From Malania oleifera (lineage: Eukaryota; Streptophyta; Magnoliopsida; Santalales; Ximeniaceae), in assembly GCF_029873635.1 (NCBI RefSeq), contig NC_080423.1:100502991-100566990 (forward strand): a stretch of 64,000 bases of DNA, in the 5' to 3' direction. Positions 48,234 through 54,269 of the stretch are shown piece after piece. The first letter of the stretch is position 1. Each line of letters starts with the position of its first letter. Made by a program: the position numbers and the translations under genes. The notes beneath the pieces are model-generated. The model saw only the letters and a program-made list of their open reading frames with translations, was not told the DNA's origin and searched no databases.

Positions 48234-51200
48234 TTATTCTAAACAGCCACAAATTTATCATACATAAGATAATTCATATTTTGATCAATATACCGAGATT
48301 TATTCACATGCAATTGCGCATAACTAGACAAATAGTAGATTTAACAATAAAGAATAAAAGAATGCCAAGCATCACAAATTCACAATAATCATTCACTCTC
48401 ATAACAACACATTTACAGTTAAAACTTGTTGAGATTTTTAATTAAATGAATGACCTAACTCAAAAGATAGGTCTCTCCCTTTATTTACATTTTGATGACC
48501 ATAACACCCTTACTAACTCTCACTAATTAACATAACACTAACACACTTAATAGTAATACTAAAAGACTAAAATAACCATCAACACTCCCCCTTAAGTTGG
48601 AGCATAGATATCATATGCTCCTAGCTTATACAAATAAATTTAACATAAGCACCCCCCAAAGCTTTGGTAAACAAATCAACAAGGTGCATATTAGACTTCA
48701 CATAAGTGGTAGTAATGAGCTTTTGCACAAGTTTCTTCCGAACAGAATGGCAATCAACTTCAATATTTTTCCTTTGCTCATGGAAGACTGGGTTGGAGGC
48801 AATATGAAGAGCAACTTGATTATTACACATAAACTCTATAGACTAAGAATGTGGAAAACCCAATTCTTCCAATATGTTCTTCAACCAAACAAGTTCACCC
48901 ATACTGTGAGCCATAACTCTATACTCAGACTCAACACTTGACCTGGCCACCACAATTTGTTTCTTACTCTTCCAAGAAACCAAATTACCACCACCCAAGA
49001 TGTAGTACCCGATTGTGGATCTTTTGTTGAAAGGCAACCTAATCCAATGTGCATCTGTATATCTTTGAATATAAGTGTGACCTTGATCTCGATATAAAAA
49101 ACCTCTCCCATGTGCACCTTTGAGATATCTCAAAATGCGAATTACAACGTCCTAGTGTCTTGTCCTCGAAGAATTCAGAAATTGACTCACAACTCTTGTT
49201 GCAAAGGATATGTCCAACTGAGTGATTGTAAAATAATTCAACTTTGCAACAAGTCTCCGGTATCGTCCAGGACTAGGCAACAAATCACATATCTCCGGCG
49301 CTAACTTGCTATTAGGATCCATGGGTATATCAACCGGTTTGGATCCCAATAGCCCAATCTTATCCAATAAATCAAGAATATACTTCCACTATGACAAAAT
49401 AGTTCCTGTATTAGATTTGGATACTTCAGTACCCAAGAAGTATTTCAACAATCCCAAATCTTTGGTTTGAAACTTAGTCTATAGAAAATGTTGAAGGCTC
49501 TAAATACCTTGATCATCATCAATTGTAATTACAATATCATCCACATACACAATAAGAAGGATCCTACCTGAAGAAGTATGATGATGAAACATAGAGAGAT
49601 CCACTGCACACTGTTGAAGGCCAAACTCAAGTACTACAACACTATATCAACCAAACCATGCTCTGGGAGACTGTTTTAAACCATATGGTGCCTTCTTGAG
49701 CCGACACACTAAGCCTGACTCCCCCTGAGCAACAAACATGGGTGGTTGCTCCATATAAACCTCCTCCTCAAGATCACAATTCAAGAAGACATTCTTCACA
49801 TCTAACTGATGAAGAGGCCAATGACAAGTGGTAACCAAGGAGAAGAATAAACATATTGATATAAGTTTGGCAACTGGGGAAAAAGTGTCGAAATAATCCA
49901 AATCATACACCTGAGTATACCCCTTAGCAACAAGATGTGCCTTCAAATGAACCATAGAACCATCAAGGTTGACTTTCACAATGTATACCCAACAACAAGT
50001 AACCACTGAGTTGTTAGGAGGAAAAGATACCAAGTTCGAAGTATCATTGTCCTGTAAAGCATTCATCTTTTCAACCATGACATTCCTCCACCCAAAGTGG
50101 GCTAAGGCTTCCGAAATAGATTTAGGAAGGTCTAGATGATAGAGTAGTAACAAAACAATAATTGGAGATGGGATGTTGTGTACATGTGCATTTACCTTTC
50201 CGAACAACAATAAGAGGATCAACATCATGGGAAATATGATCATCAGATGAGGAAACCAAAGGCAAGGTAGTAAAAGCTAGAGGGGACTCTCTTCCATGGA
50301 GACATAGTCATGAATACACCTGCAAATTAGGACGATCGAGACAATGAGAAGGACTCAAACTACATGGAGACACAAGTGGTTAATTGGATAAGGACAACAA
50401 GAAAGGATCTGGACGATTAGGCAGAGGAAAAGACTCATTCAGATCAGACGCACTTAGGGATTGGGTGTAGTAAGGTATAGACTCAAAGAAGGTAACATAT
50501 GTAGAAACAAAGAAATGATGCAGAGTAGGACTATAACAACAATATCCCTTTTGAGTATATGAGGAGCCCAAAAAGACACATTTTATAGCATGAGGATCCA
50601 ACTTATCCACCCTAAGAGTTAGTTGATGAAAAAAAGGACACACACCCGAATATATGAGGCAGTAGAGAAAACAGAGGTGAAATAGAAAAGAGAATGAAGT
50701 AGGGAATTTTACCACTAAGAACAGAGGACGACACCTTGTTGATAAGATAGAAAGCAATAAGCACATCATCACACCAAAACACTTTAGGTACATGCATTTG
50801 ATAAAGTAAGGTGTGAGTCATTTCAAGGATATATCTATTTTTTCTCACAGCAACCCCATTTGTTGAGGAGTGTGGGCATAGGACGATTGATGAACAAAAC
50901 CAAATTGAGTCATATATCTAGTGAATTGAGTACTTAAATACTCTTTAGCATTATCATTCCAAAGTTTTCAAAATGACAAACCAAATTAAGTCTTTATTTT
51001 AGAACAAAAGGCACAAAATATATGAAATAACTCAGAATGATCTTTTATTAAATATAGCCAAGTCATCCTTGAATAATCATCCACAAAGGTTACAAAGTAC
51101 CAGAAACCCAACTAGGACACAACTCTACTAGGACCCCAAACATTAGAATGGGAAAGGGCTTACGACCTATTTATTGACTCGAGAAGCAAAATGGACACGA

Positions 51201-54146
51201 TGATGCTTTCCCAACTAACAAGACTCACAATCAAGACTAGACGCAAAACTCAAATCAAGAACTAGATGTTTCAACTTTTCCAACGAAGGATGTAGGATGA
51301 CCAAGGCAACAATGAATTTGGAAAGGTGTGGTAGTAGTAGTGTAGGTGGTAGAAGGGGATAGCGGCTCAAAGTGATAAAGTTCCCACCTTCACACCCTTC
51401 GCCAATTGTCATCCTTGTCTTGAAATCTTGAATAACCACAAAATCAGGGAAGAATGTTAATGAACAATTCATGGATTTGGTAATCTTGCTAACATACATA
51501 AGATTGAAAGGAAACATGGACATATACAAAACTGAAGGAAGAGAAATTGAAGAAGTGGGATTTACAATTCCTTTTAAAGTAGTGGTGGATCCATCAGCAA
51601 GAGTAACACAGGTAAGTTTTTAGGATATTGGAGAGAAGAGAAGAAAATAGGTAAACCTGTAATATAATTAGTGGCACCGGAGTCTATAACCCAAGGACTA
51701 GGACGAAGAGTACTAGGCATTTTATGGGATTACCTATTTTGGCAAGAGATGTAAGGGAAAGAGAAGCTTTTTGTGACACTTGATACTGCTGGAAGTTGGA
51801 ATACTCTTCCTCTAACATAGATACAGTATGTTGCCCCCAACTTGGTCCCAAAGGTCTGGAGTTGGTGGTGGCTGCACTGGCAGCCCCCAAAAGTGTGGAA
51901 TTGGTGGTGGCTGCATTGGCAACATGTGAAGGTTTACCTTGGAGATCCCAACACTGCTCAGTAGTATGATTACCCAATGAGCACACTTGCGTGGAGTGCC
52001 TCAACCTCATCCATCTATACCACCACAATCACTCAAACCACCTTGATAACTTCTGCGGTCGTTCAGTAGAGAAATAGAATCACTATGCGTGGCAAAGGCT
52101 GTCCTCTAAAAGCCAGCTGCAAGAGCAAGAGAATGTGTGCTGAAGGAAGCACGAAGAACACGAGAATAAACATCAGCAAATGATGGCAACTCTGCACTAA
52201 GTATCTGGGACCAGACTGCCTCAAACTCAAATTCCAAACCCACCAGAACCTGAAGAACTATATTTGCTCCCTCTGCTTTTGCATCTCACGAACATCAATA
52301 GTTATAGGTTGCACAATGTTAAGCTCCTTATGATATGTTTCACCTCTCCAAAGTAATCTGTAATGCTTCGATCTCCCTGTTGTAACTGAAAGTACTCCTG
52401 GGATAAATAATAGATACATGTAATGCTACTAGAGTATAGAAGCTTGGCATAATCCCAAATCTCCTTGCATGTATCTAAATGCATGCACATCTGTATAATT
52501 TGGGGCTCCATTGAATTCCAAAAAGGGGAAACATCCAAGGCATCTTCTTGAATCCACACTTCTTTTCTTTTCTCATCAAAAGGACCAAATTCGAGCAAGC
52601 ATCCAGATTTTCTTAGTCCTAAATAAACTCGAACAGCCTTAGACCATTGAACACAATTCTTTCCATCCAACTTTTCAATTGCTATCTATGGTAGCGATGA
52701 AGGTAACATGTTTTTGGGATTCATAGACTCCATCCCAACACTCACAAACCAGCAGCCACACCACTCTAAAACAAGAAGAACAATCAAAACTAGCCAGGAC
52801 AACACAAACAAGGTGAACCACCAAAATAACCACGGACAAGGTGAACCACCTACGAACTGATATGACACTGCCACAGCCTCTCAAATCAACTTATGAACAC
52901 TGCCACTGCTCCGAAAGACTCACAAAAAACCTTTATGAACACCAAATAACAACTAACAGATTACCAAGAGTGCATGGTTGAAAAAGGTTGGATTTTTTAG
53001 CAAAATACACACCCAATAGCTTGATAATATGTTCTAGGGAAGGAATCAGAACATGCTGGAGGAAAAAACAGAAAAAAGGTGCCAGAATCACCCGCACATG
53101 CTAGCACATGGGGTCGGGACTGCCAGCAGTCGACCTGCGTGCAGGGACGGATGCATGGGGAGGTTTCCATTGATGGGATTTTGTAGGGTGATGGTTTAGA
53201 CGGTTCTGTTTTTGGCTATTTTTGTGAAATAATGAAGGTTGTGGTGGTTCTGAGAAGGGCAGCAAAGGGAGGGTGTTTTCTGGCAGCGGCTGAGTGTGGG
53301 TTGGTGATAGGGTTTAGGTTCCATCATGCGCAGATACCATTTTGAGATTTTTTATTAAATAAATGTCCTAACTCAAAGATAGGTCTCTCCCTGTATTCAT
53401 AATACAAATCAATACATTCTAATGACCATGATACTCTTACTAACTCTCACTAACTAACATAACACTAACAAACTTAATAATAATACTAAAAGACTAAAAT
53501 AACCATTAACAAAACTGAAACAGGAAAAGGCATTGTAAACAATTACTCCTCATCCATATTGAACTTTTTTTCATTGCAAGGGAAAATTTATCAAGATGGA
53601 AGAAAAGAGAAGGAAGCTGGCACAAACAAGCCATCCACAAAGGAAAACATTCTCATCATCATCATAAAAAATAAAGAATAAATAAAAAAGAAAACTATGG
53701 CTTTATTACTACCTTGCTGTAGATGCTATATAAGCTTTTCAGGCGACTTGACAAAGTTACTTCCATTCCTGGAACGTAACTGCAAAACCACATCAAAAAT
53801 GAGAAAAAAAAAAATTGAAATCAAATATGCATTGCACAAACCAGAATAATGATATCTGGTCAAATTGTAAGTAAAAAAGGGATGAAATAGTTAATAAAGA
53901 CTCTTCCATCAATCCTTCACAATTGAATAATGGAACTAGAAGAAGCAATACATACGAAGTTGATATAAGCAACTCCCGCTCGAGTGCTTCTTCACAAACT
54001 ACTAGTGATGCTAAAGCAATTCTAGCATCCCTCAAAACTTTTGGTTTTGCTTCATTCTTCATAACTTTTCCAAGACTACCAAGAAAATCAAGCCGTCTTC
54101 TCCGATCTAGTAACACATCAAAAGGCAGTACAGATTGCACTAAATC
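10680..54146 (-). CDS. RSH1: RelA/SpoT homologue 1 (RSH1), C-terminal 494 codons in ten exons
   Basis: RSH proteins make or hydrolyse the alarmone (p)ppGpp; plant RSH1 acts in the chloroplast and is regarded as mainly a hydrolase. Here ten exons join without any frame break: 54146-53956, 53779-53713, 34836-34703, 32615-32549, 20751-20689, 20599-20358, 20278-20149, 13386-13294, 11940-11737, 10973-10680. They sum to 1485 nt. Order in the protein piece: a [16 protein letters not shown] leader (residues about 1-60); synthetase-like domain (64-250) with [52 protein letters not shown] and [16 protein letters not shown]; a region with [20 protein letters not shown] (about 300); and a TGS domain (about 430-494) ending [10 protein letters not shown]. 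The usual Gly before R-x-K in the synthetase is Ser (SSRLKS), as in other plant RSH1. The transit peptide and HD domain are outside the window. AATAAA overlaps the stop (10676-10681). Plant RSH1 is about 880 residues, so roughly 55% is seen. Confidence 0.95.
10974..12636. other. RSH1 introns w9-w10 and part of w8-w9, no further feature
   Basis: Apart from exon w9 (11737-11940) this is AT-rich intron DNA. No terminal repeats, polyprotein remnants or RNA genes were recognised. Confidence 0.5.
11737..11940 (-). CDS. RSH1: RSH1 exon w9
   Basis: 204 nt in phase 0, acceptor ctatgcag, donor gtatat. It encodes [20 protein letters not shown], then [20 protein letters not shown] and a Ser/Asn-rich end (SIEANINNK). 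Confidence 0.95.
12649..12782 (+). mobile_element. tRNA-derived SINE with 12-bp target duplication
   Basis: The 134-bp body is flanked by identical direct repeats ATTTAGGCAATT (12637-12648 and 12783-12794). Inside are an A-box-like tgactcaatgataagg (about 12663) and a B-box-like ggtttgagttt about 30 bp later, the spacing of an RNA polymerase III promoter. There is no clear poly(A) tail. It lies in the RSH1 intron between w8 and w9. Confidence 0.6.
12795..13293. other. Intron DNA, nothing recognised
   Basis: AT-rich RSH1 intron sequence with a short GA run near 13211. Nothing else is supported. Confidence 0.5.
13294..13386 (-). CDS. RSH1: RSH1 exon w8
   Basis: 93 nt in phase 0, acceptor tatatag, donor gtatgt. 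It encodes [20 protein letters not shown] and [11 protein letters not shown], a Trp/Cys-rich block typical of plant RSH1. It lies 6.8 kb from w7. Confidence 0.95.
13622..13918 (+). mobile_element. Complete TRIM retrotransposon, TSD GAAAC
   Basis: A 297-bp element with all LTR-retrotransposon signals but no coding capacity. LTR1 is 13622-13693 (TGTTAAAACTTG...ATCTAACA) and LTR2 is 13846-13918. A tRNA-Met-type primer site TGGCATCAGAGC follows at 13694-13705, and a polypurine tract (gcgggggag) ends at 13845. Target duplications GAAAC flank it exactly (13617-13621 and 13919-13923). TRIMs depend on proteins from other elements. A second complete member is at 24715-25026 and a solo LTR is at 14775-14849. 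Confidence 0.92.
13924..14770. other. RSH1 intron with (TA)n, no gene
   Basis: Intron DNA with a perfect (TA)n microsatellite at about 14452-14487 and acata repeats near 14751-14770. No other feature is supported. Confidence 0.5.
14775..14849 (-). mobile_element. TRIM solo LTR
   Basis: A single 75-bp copy of the TRIM LTR (TGTTAGATTACCACTTTACC ... TTTAAGACA on the plus strand). No second LTR, primer site or polypurine tract is next to it, as left by LTR-LTR recombination. Flanking CACAC could be a target duplication, but it lies in a CA repeat and so is weak evidence. Confidence 0.75.
15400..15830 (+). pseudogene. LINE 3' end remnant (zf-RVT-like C-terminus)
   Basis: Translations in shifting frames give [11 protein letters not shown] and LLAGGFF, the pattern of the C-terminal segment of plant LINE ORF2 (compare 58052-58273 and 32851-33096). 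It ends in an A-rich tail near 15810-15830. Many stops and frame changes are present. Confidence 0.45.
16205..18062 (+). mobile_element. Solo LTR (1858 bp), probably Gypsy, TSD TTTTC
   Basis: It starts TGTAGAGACCCGAACC and ends GGGGCGTTACA, with identical 5-bp flanks TTTTC at 16200-16204 and 18063-18067. A TATAAATA box at 16473-16480 followed by a CT-rich leader (16519-16568) gives plus orientation. Upstream of the TATA box are eight near-palindromic TTCGTCGACGAA words. No coding sequence, primer site or polypurine tract is adjacent, so it is a solo LTR. The ends resemble chromovirus (Tekay/Del-like) LTRs; lineage is inference. Confidence 0.9.
16262..16452 (+). promoter_or_regulatory. Array of eight TTCGTCGACGAA-like palindromes upstream of LTR TATA box
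   Basis: Copies start at 16262 (perfect palindrome), 16283, 16308, 16329, 16377, 16397, 16422 and 16441. Each differs from TTCGTCGACGAA by zero to three bases. They end 20 bp before the TATA box at 16473. Position and spacing suggest an enhancer or repressor-binding array in U3. Confidence 0.65.
18068..20148. other. RSH1 intron remainder, mostly unassigned
   Basis: At 18300-18560 phrases such as gagcccaagatccgtgtttg and gagccctagatccatgtttt recur about 85-110 bp apart, a weak local repeat. 18560-19600 has no recognised domain. A possible small inverted-repeat element is listed separately at 19769-20063. Confidence 0.45.
19769..20063. mobile_element. Possible MITE with GGCCCTGTTTGGAA-like ends
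   Basis: The left end reads ggccctgtttggaactcg and the reverse complement of the right end reads gattccatttggatcaag, an imperfect inverted repeat. The interior is AT-rich and non-coding. No clear target duplication was found, so identity is uncertain. Confidence 0.28.
20149..20278 (-). CDS. RSH1: RSH1 exon w7
   Basis: 130 nt, acceptor tttccag, donor gttgag. It encodes [34 protein letters not shown] and EAYARLYKK. The 79-bp intron before it is the shortest in the window. Confidence 0.93.
20358..20599 (-). CDS. RSH1: RSH1 exon w6
   Basis: 242 nt, acceptor tgtctag, donor gtatct. It encodes [20 protein letters not shown], a less conserved acidic/Ser-rich loop ([20 protein letters not shown]), then [20 protein letters not shown]. 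The MHEYAE..AAHW block marks the end of the synthetase domain. Confidence 0.95.
20689..20751 (-). CDS. RSH1: RSH1 exon w5
   Basis: 63 nt in phase 0, acceptor attgcag, donor gtacaa. It encodes [20 protein letters not shown] and Q, which continues GYQ from w4 into the synthetase core (GYQSLHT and EVQIRT). An 11.8 kb intron separates it from w4. Confidence 0.95.
20752..21150. other. RSH1 intron flank left of Copia C
   Basis: AT-rich intron DNA with an AAT/TAA microsatellite at about 20838-20890. No other feature is seen. Confidence 0.5.
21151..21325 (-). repeat. Copia C 3' LTR
   Basis: 175 bp from TGAGGAATTGGG to CCAGTAAAA, followed by the polypurine tract. The end has decayed from the ATCAACA form seen in B and E. 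Confidence 0.75.
21400..24448 (-). pseudogene. Copia C polyprotein remnant (gag core deleted)
   Basis: In reverse order: RNase H ([20 protein letters not shown] at 21439-21660, with [11 protein letters not shown] from the RT end near 21930), an RT active-site region near 22215-22240 reading VVDMDDILI instead of YVDD or YMDD, a degenerate integrase region at about 22550-23800, and a short frame 24137-24448. That last frame joins a gag start (MFPSSVTCL) directly to the spacer after the zinc knuckle ([15 protein letters not shown]). Most of gag including the zinc knuckle is missing. Stops and frameshifts are frequent. Confidence 0.82.
24715..25026 (-). mobile_element. Second complete TRIM, inside Copia C leader
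   Basis: LTRs are 24715-24787 and 24943-25026. On the minus strand the primer site is TGGTATCAAAGC (complement of 24931-24942), and the purine tract beside the other LTR is decayed. Flanks GCAAC (24710-24714) and GTAAC (25027-25031) differ by one base. The right LTR has an extra short duplication (cgttacattacctaca). It is the same family as 13622-13918 in opposite orientation. Confidence 0.82.
25259..25475 (-). repeat. Copia D 3' LTR
   Basis: 217 bp, TCTAGAATGAGATAGC to CTTTCCAACA on the plus strand. The inner edge abuts the polypurine tract. Confidence 0.9.
25483..26978 (-). pseudogene. Copia D reverse transcriptase and RNase H, split by stops
   Basis: The frame 26712-26978 carries the RT start ([40 protein letters not shown]). 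The frame 25935-26693 carries [34 protein letters not shown] with an intact [24 protein letters not shown] and [20 protein letters not shown]. The RNase H part (YADAD, then a stop near 25934) continues in broken frames to 25483, including [20 protein letters not shown] and [20 protein letters not shown] stop replaces a residue between the two RT frames (about 26711). Confidence 0.9.
27054..29303 (+). mobile_element. Solo LTR (2250 bp) inside Copia D, TSD AAGGC
   Basis: It begins TGATTACGCGCCGAAACTG and ends CAGAACGAGTCA (TG...CA), with identical 5-bp flanks AAGGC at 27049-27053 and 29304-29308. Removing it and one flank restores the Copia D reading [22 protein letters not shown] box at 27523-27530 followed by a C/T-rich, GC-richer leader (27540-28090) gives plus orientation. 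The 175-codon Pro/Ser/Thr-rich frame at 27550-28077 is probably leader composition, not a gene. Length suggests a Gypsy element with long LTRs; lineage is inference. Confidence 0.9.
29421..31007 (-). CDS. Copia D integrase region, intact 528-codon frame
   Basis: This is the longest retroelement frame in the window. It starts late in the protease region ([20 protein letters not shown]) and continues through the GAG-pre-integrase segment ([29 protein letters not shown]). The integrase core follows: [17 protein letters not shown] and [20 protein letters not shown], so all three acidic DD35E residues are present. The C-terminal part includes [23 protein letters not shown] and [19 protein letters not shown]. 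The end is truncated by the solo LTR at 29303. Confidence 0.93.
   Translation of the reverse strand: MAIKRLELQMKVFHPLLEQVLSKSLKKIELKSVLHVPKLACNLLSISKLSRDINCCVIFFDSHCEFQDQLSGRMIGSARMINGLCYFDETLFNNKQAQGLSSSISSVSVRDQIMFWHFRLGHLSFLYLRHLFPSLLKKLDCNSLHCDVCHISKSHQSTCQSKAYHSSTPFYLIHSDVWGLSKITTTSSKKWFVMFIDDHTGLCRVYLLSDKSEVKIFFQDFYSMVETQFQTKISILRTDNGTEYFNKCLRTFLSTKGIQHQSSCRDTPQQNGIAERTNRHLLEVAWALMFSMQVPKYLWRDAILTACYLINRMPTRVLKYIAPLDCLKNMFPTCRIRLDLALKVFGCTIFVHIPTNLRSKLARRAEKCVFLGYAPTKKRYKCFNPLTRKIHISMDVVFIENQPFFAITIFRGEKKETVDEFRQTSKSLPNVSLDIDIHSLKDQEINTLTSVNNGNPRLPIQGIPNSQTRGEVLSNIHSSKLRVYARRRNHQNNRALSSNPEQGQSSSPTQVGPPFSYSKYFFFSRSLF
30895..31695 (-). pseudogene. Copia D gag C-terminus and protease
   Basis: Frame 31315-31695 starts right after a short leader and reads [40 protein letters not shown], then a CCHC-like start [11 protein letters not shown] followed by a stop. 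This corresponds only to the end of the UBN2/gag domain and the zinc knuckle, so about 200 N-terminal gag residues are absent. Frame 30895-31281 holds the aspartic protease motif [12 protein letters not shown]. Confidence 0.88.
31792..32023 (-). repeat. Copia D 5' LTR
   Basis: 232 bp, TCTGGAATGAGATAGC to CTTTCCAACA on the plus strand. The primer-binding site follows directly at 31780-31791. Confidence 0.9.
32296..32454 (-). repeat. Copia C 5' LTR
   Basis: About 159 bp from TGCCCTAATCACATTG to AACAAGTAACT. It matches the 3' LTR but lacks an internal stretch near its inner edge. The right limit is uncertain by a few bases. Confidence 0.7.
32455..32548. other. Intron remnant between Copia C and exon w4
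   Basis: 94 bp of AT-rich DNA. This is the exon-proximal flank that includes the donor side of exon w4 (gttaag at 32543-32548). Confidence 0.6.
32549..32615 (-). CDS. RSH1: RSH1 exon w4
   Basis: 67 nt, acceptor tgtgcag, donor gttaag. It encodes [20 protein letters not shown] and YQ, including the E-F-D-D-Y-I-x-N-P-K motif of RelA/SpoT synthetase domains. The 5' LTR of Copia C ends only about 95 bp downstream in the next intron. Confidence 0.95.
32768..34130 (-). pseudogene. LINE ORF2 C-terminal remnant in RSH1 intron w3-w4
   Basis: Reading leftwards: the RT end ([29 protein letters not shown] at 33876-34118), then the zf-RVT part ([36 protein letters not shown] at 33278-33499) and the last segment ([20 protein letters not shown] at 32851-33096). 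The 3' end has a T-run on the plus strand at 32770-32776, i.e. a poly(A) tail. Stops and frameshifts separate the parts. Endonuclease and most of RT are missing: a 5'-truncated LINE. Confidence 0.85.
34131..34702. other. RSH1 intron DNA, nothing recognised
   Basis: AT-rich intron next to exon w3. No repeat ends or coding remnants are supported. Confidence 0.5.
34703..34836 (-). CDS. RSH1: RSH1 exon w3
   Basis: 134 nt, acceptor ttttttag, donor gtgaac, ending after two bases of an Arg codon. It encodes [20 protein letters not shown], then [13 protein letters not shown] and [10 protein letters not shown], the central strand of the synthetase-like domain. The first codon is ATG but it is internal, preceded by SK from w2. 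Confidence 0.95.
34837..36417. other. RSH1 intron with a degenerate Copia-type LTR edge and LINE-like DNA
   Basis: At about 35690-35710 the text ttttcagcactcccccttgg matches the LTR-end plus polypurine-tract pattern of minus-strand Copia elements, so 35030-35698 may be an old LTR. No coding domain supports it. 36050-36417 continues across Copia F into the LINE-like DNA at 41538, because the CCATC target duplication joins them. Confidence 0.35.
36423..36911 (+). repeat. Copia F 5' LTR
   Basis: 489 bp, TGTGAGAAAGCCG to CTGTTCCAACA. A TATAAATA box lies at 36719-36726, so transcription should start shortly after. Confidence 0.95.
36930..38102 (+). pseudogene. Copia F gag and protease, broken
   Basis: Translation starts at the ATG at 36930 ([28 protein letters not shown]) and meets an in-frame TGA at 37020-37022 where other elements have Trp. 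The UBN2 domain continues in 37197-37478 ([20 protein letters not shown]). Frame 37578-38102 has an Arg/Gly/Gln-rich stretch, a zinc knuckle ([20 protein letters not shown]), and the protease motif [12 protein letters not shown]. Confidence 0.9.
38292..39354 (+). pseudogene. Copia F integrase, catalytic Glu replaced by Lys
   Basis: GAG-pre-integrase segment [20 protein letters not shown]; core motifs HVDIFG and [12 protein letters not shown]. The third catalytic position reads [12 protein letters not shown], where active Copia integrases have GVAERKNRT. Stops near 38670 and 38934 split the frame. The C-terminal part ([40 protein letters not shown]) is at 39010-39354. Confidence 0.9.
39540..41025 (+). 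pseudogene. Copia F reverse transcriptase and RNase H, nearly complete
   Basis: The frame 39540-40685 (381 codons) holds [60 protein letters not shown], the active site [10 protein letters not shown] (FDD instead of VDD or MDD) and RNase H motifs [20 protein letters not shown] and NTVASSS. A single-base change then shifts the frame; the rest ([36 protein letters not shown]) runs to 41025. Confidence 0.93.
41021..41532 (+). repeat. Copia F 3' LTR
   Basis: 512 bp; the first base is C instead of T. It has an extra 23 bp (acaactcagcttacagtcag plus gag) after gtcagcag. TATAAATA is at 41340-41347. Confidence 0.95.
41538..42912 (+). pseudogene. LINE remnant into which Copia F inserted
   Basis: At 42400-42720 broken frames give [12 protein letters not shown] and FWIMWRE, typical of the zf-RVT end of plant LINE ORF2. 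Near 42895-42912 an A-rich tail (aatgaaaaaaaa) ends the copy. 41540-42250 is Pro/Gln-rich and unassigned. It contains a C21-G5 tract at 42009-42034. Confidence 0.6.
44497..44747. mobile_element. Possible 251-bp insertion in Copia G, TSD CTAAG
   Basis: Copia G reading stops at 44496 and a related reading resumes after 44750. CTAAG occurs at both junctions (44492-44496 and 44748-44752). The ends carry a weak inverted similarity (ctcgtttgg / ccaaagtttgg). It contains a GGATA/GGACA run near 44588-44608. No family is recognised. Confidence 0.35.
45219..46582. mobile_element. Outer hAT-type non-autonomous element, TSD TATACGAT
   Basis: Ends are CATGGTCTTAAATTTCC and GAAATTTAAGACCTTG, with identical 8-bp flanks TATACGAT (45211-45218 and 46583-46590). 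An 8-bp duplication is diagnostic of the hAT superfamily. Without the inner copy (45664-46334) and one of its flanks it is about 685 bp. The interior is AT-rich and non-coding, with many TCGAAATTTC words near the ends. It interrupts Copia fragment G just before DETRLLGC. Confidence 0.92.
45664..46334. mobile_element. Inner hAT copy of the same family, inverted, TSD GATACACA
   Basis: 671 bp, ends CAAGGTCTTAAATTTCG and GAAATTTAAGACCATG, flanked by GATACACA at 45656-45663 and 46335-46342. It matches the outer copy when reverse-complemented (left part with 46343-46582, right part with 45219-45663). The outer copy was therefore present first. Together they form two overlapping long inverted repeats. 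Confidence 0.93.
47042..48240 (-). pseudogene. LINE ORF1-region fragment with 5' (CT)n
   Basis: Frame 46914-47402 reads [37 protein letters not shown] and [15 protein letters not shown]. It corresponds to the second LINE ORF1 piece at 54480-56950 (shared GGS, DPS and NGQA words and the downstream segment with FADG- and GITK-like blocks in broken frames). A perfect (GA)n on the plus strand at about 48171-48228 marks its 5' end. Poly(C) at 47043-47059 abuts Copia G. Confidence 0.55.
48241..48421. other. Short unassigned DNA left of Copia B
   Basis: AT-rich flank of Copia B; no feature is supported. Confidence 0.5.
48427..48584 (-). repeat. Copia B 3' LTR
   Basis: 158 bp, TGTTGAGATTTTT to ACCATCAACA on the plus strand. 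Confidence 0.92.
48597..50243 (-). pseudogene. Copia B reverse transcriptase and RNase H, broken
   Basis: Frame 49647-50243 carries the RT start ([76 protein letters not shown]). Around 49500-49560 the active site reads [18 protein letters not shown], intact. 49152-49367 has the RT end and 48597-49133 the RNase H ([47 protein letters not shown]). Stops and frameshifts split these parts. Confidence 0.9.
50380..51200 (-). pseudogene. Copia B integrase remnant
   Basis: Readable parts are [20 protein letters not shown] and [20 protein letters not shown] (50612-50848), and [20 protein letters not shown] (50380-50793). The N-terminal DD motifs are heavily degraded in 50850-51200. Confidence 0.82.
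51215..52670 (-). pseudogene. Copia B gag and protease region
   Basis: Frame 52302-52670 is a UBN2-type gag domain ([60 protein letters not shown]). 51684-52028 holds a degraded zinc knuckle ([20 protein letters not shown]) and spacer [15 protein letters not shown]. 51215-51529 is the segment after the protease ([20 protein letters not shown]). The start of gag overlaps a frame ending [12 protein letters not shown] at 52686-52721. Confidence 0.85.
53340..53511 (-). repeat. Copia B 5' LTR
   Basis: 172 bp, TTTTGAGATTTTTT to ACCATTAACA on the plus strand. Compared with the 3' LTR it has an extra segment (ataatacaaatcaatacatt) and several substitutions. Confidence 0.92.
53517..53712. other. RSH1 intron flank between Copia B and exon w2
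   Basis: AT-rich intron DNA ending in the w2 donor. Nothing else is seen. Confidence 0.5.
53713..53779 (-). CDS. RSH1: RSH1 exon w2
   Basis: 67 nt, acceptor tttgcag, donor gtagta. It encodes [20 protein letters not shown] and SK, the start of the synthetase-like fold. The Ser-Arg-x-Lys-Ser stretch stands where active synthetases have Gly-Arg-x-Lys. It is separated from w1 by only 176 bp and from w3 by 18.9 kb. Confidence 0.93.
53956..54146 (-). CDS. RSH1: RSH1 exon w1 (first exon in window)
   Basis: 191 nt; acceptor tttgcag, donor gtatgt, ending after two bases of a Ser codon. It encodes [20 protein letters not shown] through [19 protein letters not shown], the linker between hydrolase and synthetase domains. 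The preceding exon was not found in 54147-64000, so the upstream intron is at least 9.8 kb. Confidence 0.93.
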
Positions 54147-54269
54147 CTGCAAACAAAGAATAAAGAAATGAGCTCTCCCATATGATGTTAGGCAAAGAAA
54201 ATGATATAAAAATACAACACGATAGGAATAAATATATTTGTTATATGTCAAATAATCTGCCTAAAAATA

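Larger units (their letters stand above)
48427..53511 (-). mobile_element. Copia element B, full length with TSD AAACT
   Basis: The 3' LTR is 48427-48584 and the 5' LTR is 53340-53511, with identical AAACT flanks at 48422-48426 and 53512-53516. The polypurine tract is AAGGGGGAG (complement of 48585-48593). The primer site TGGTATCTGCGC (complement of 53328-53339) is a decayed Met-tRNA site. The element is 5085 bp and in sense orientation with RSH1. It keeps the gag UBN2 domain that C and E have lost. Confidence 0.96.
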
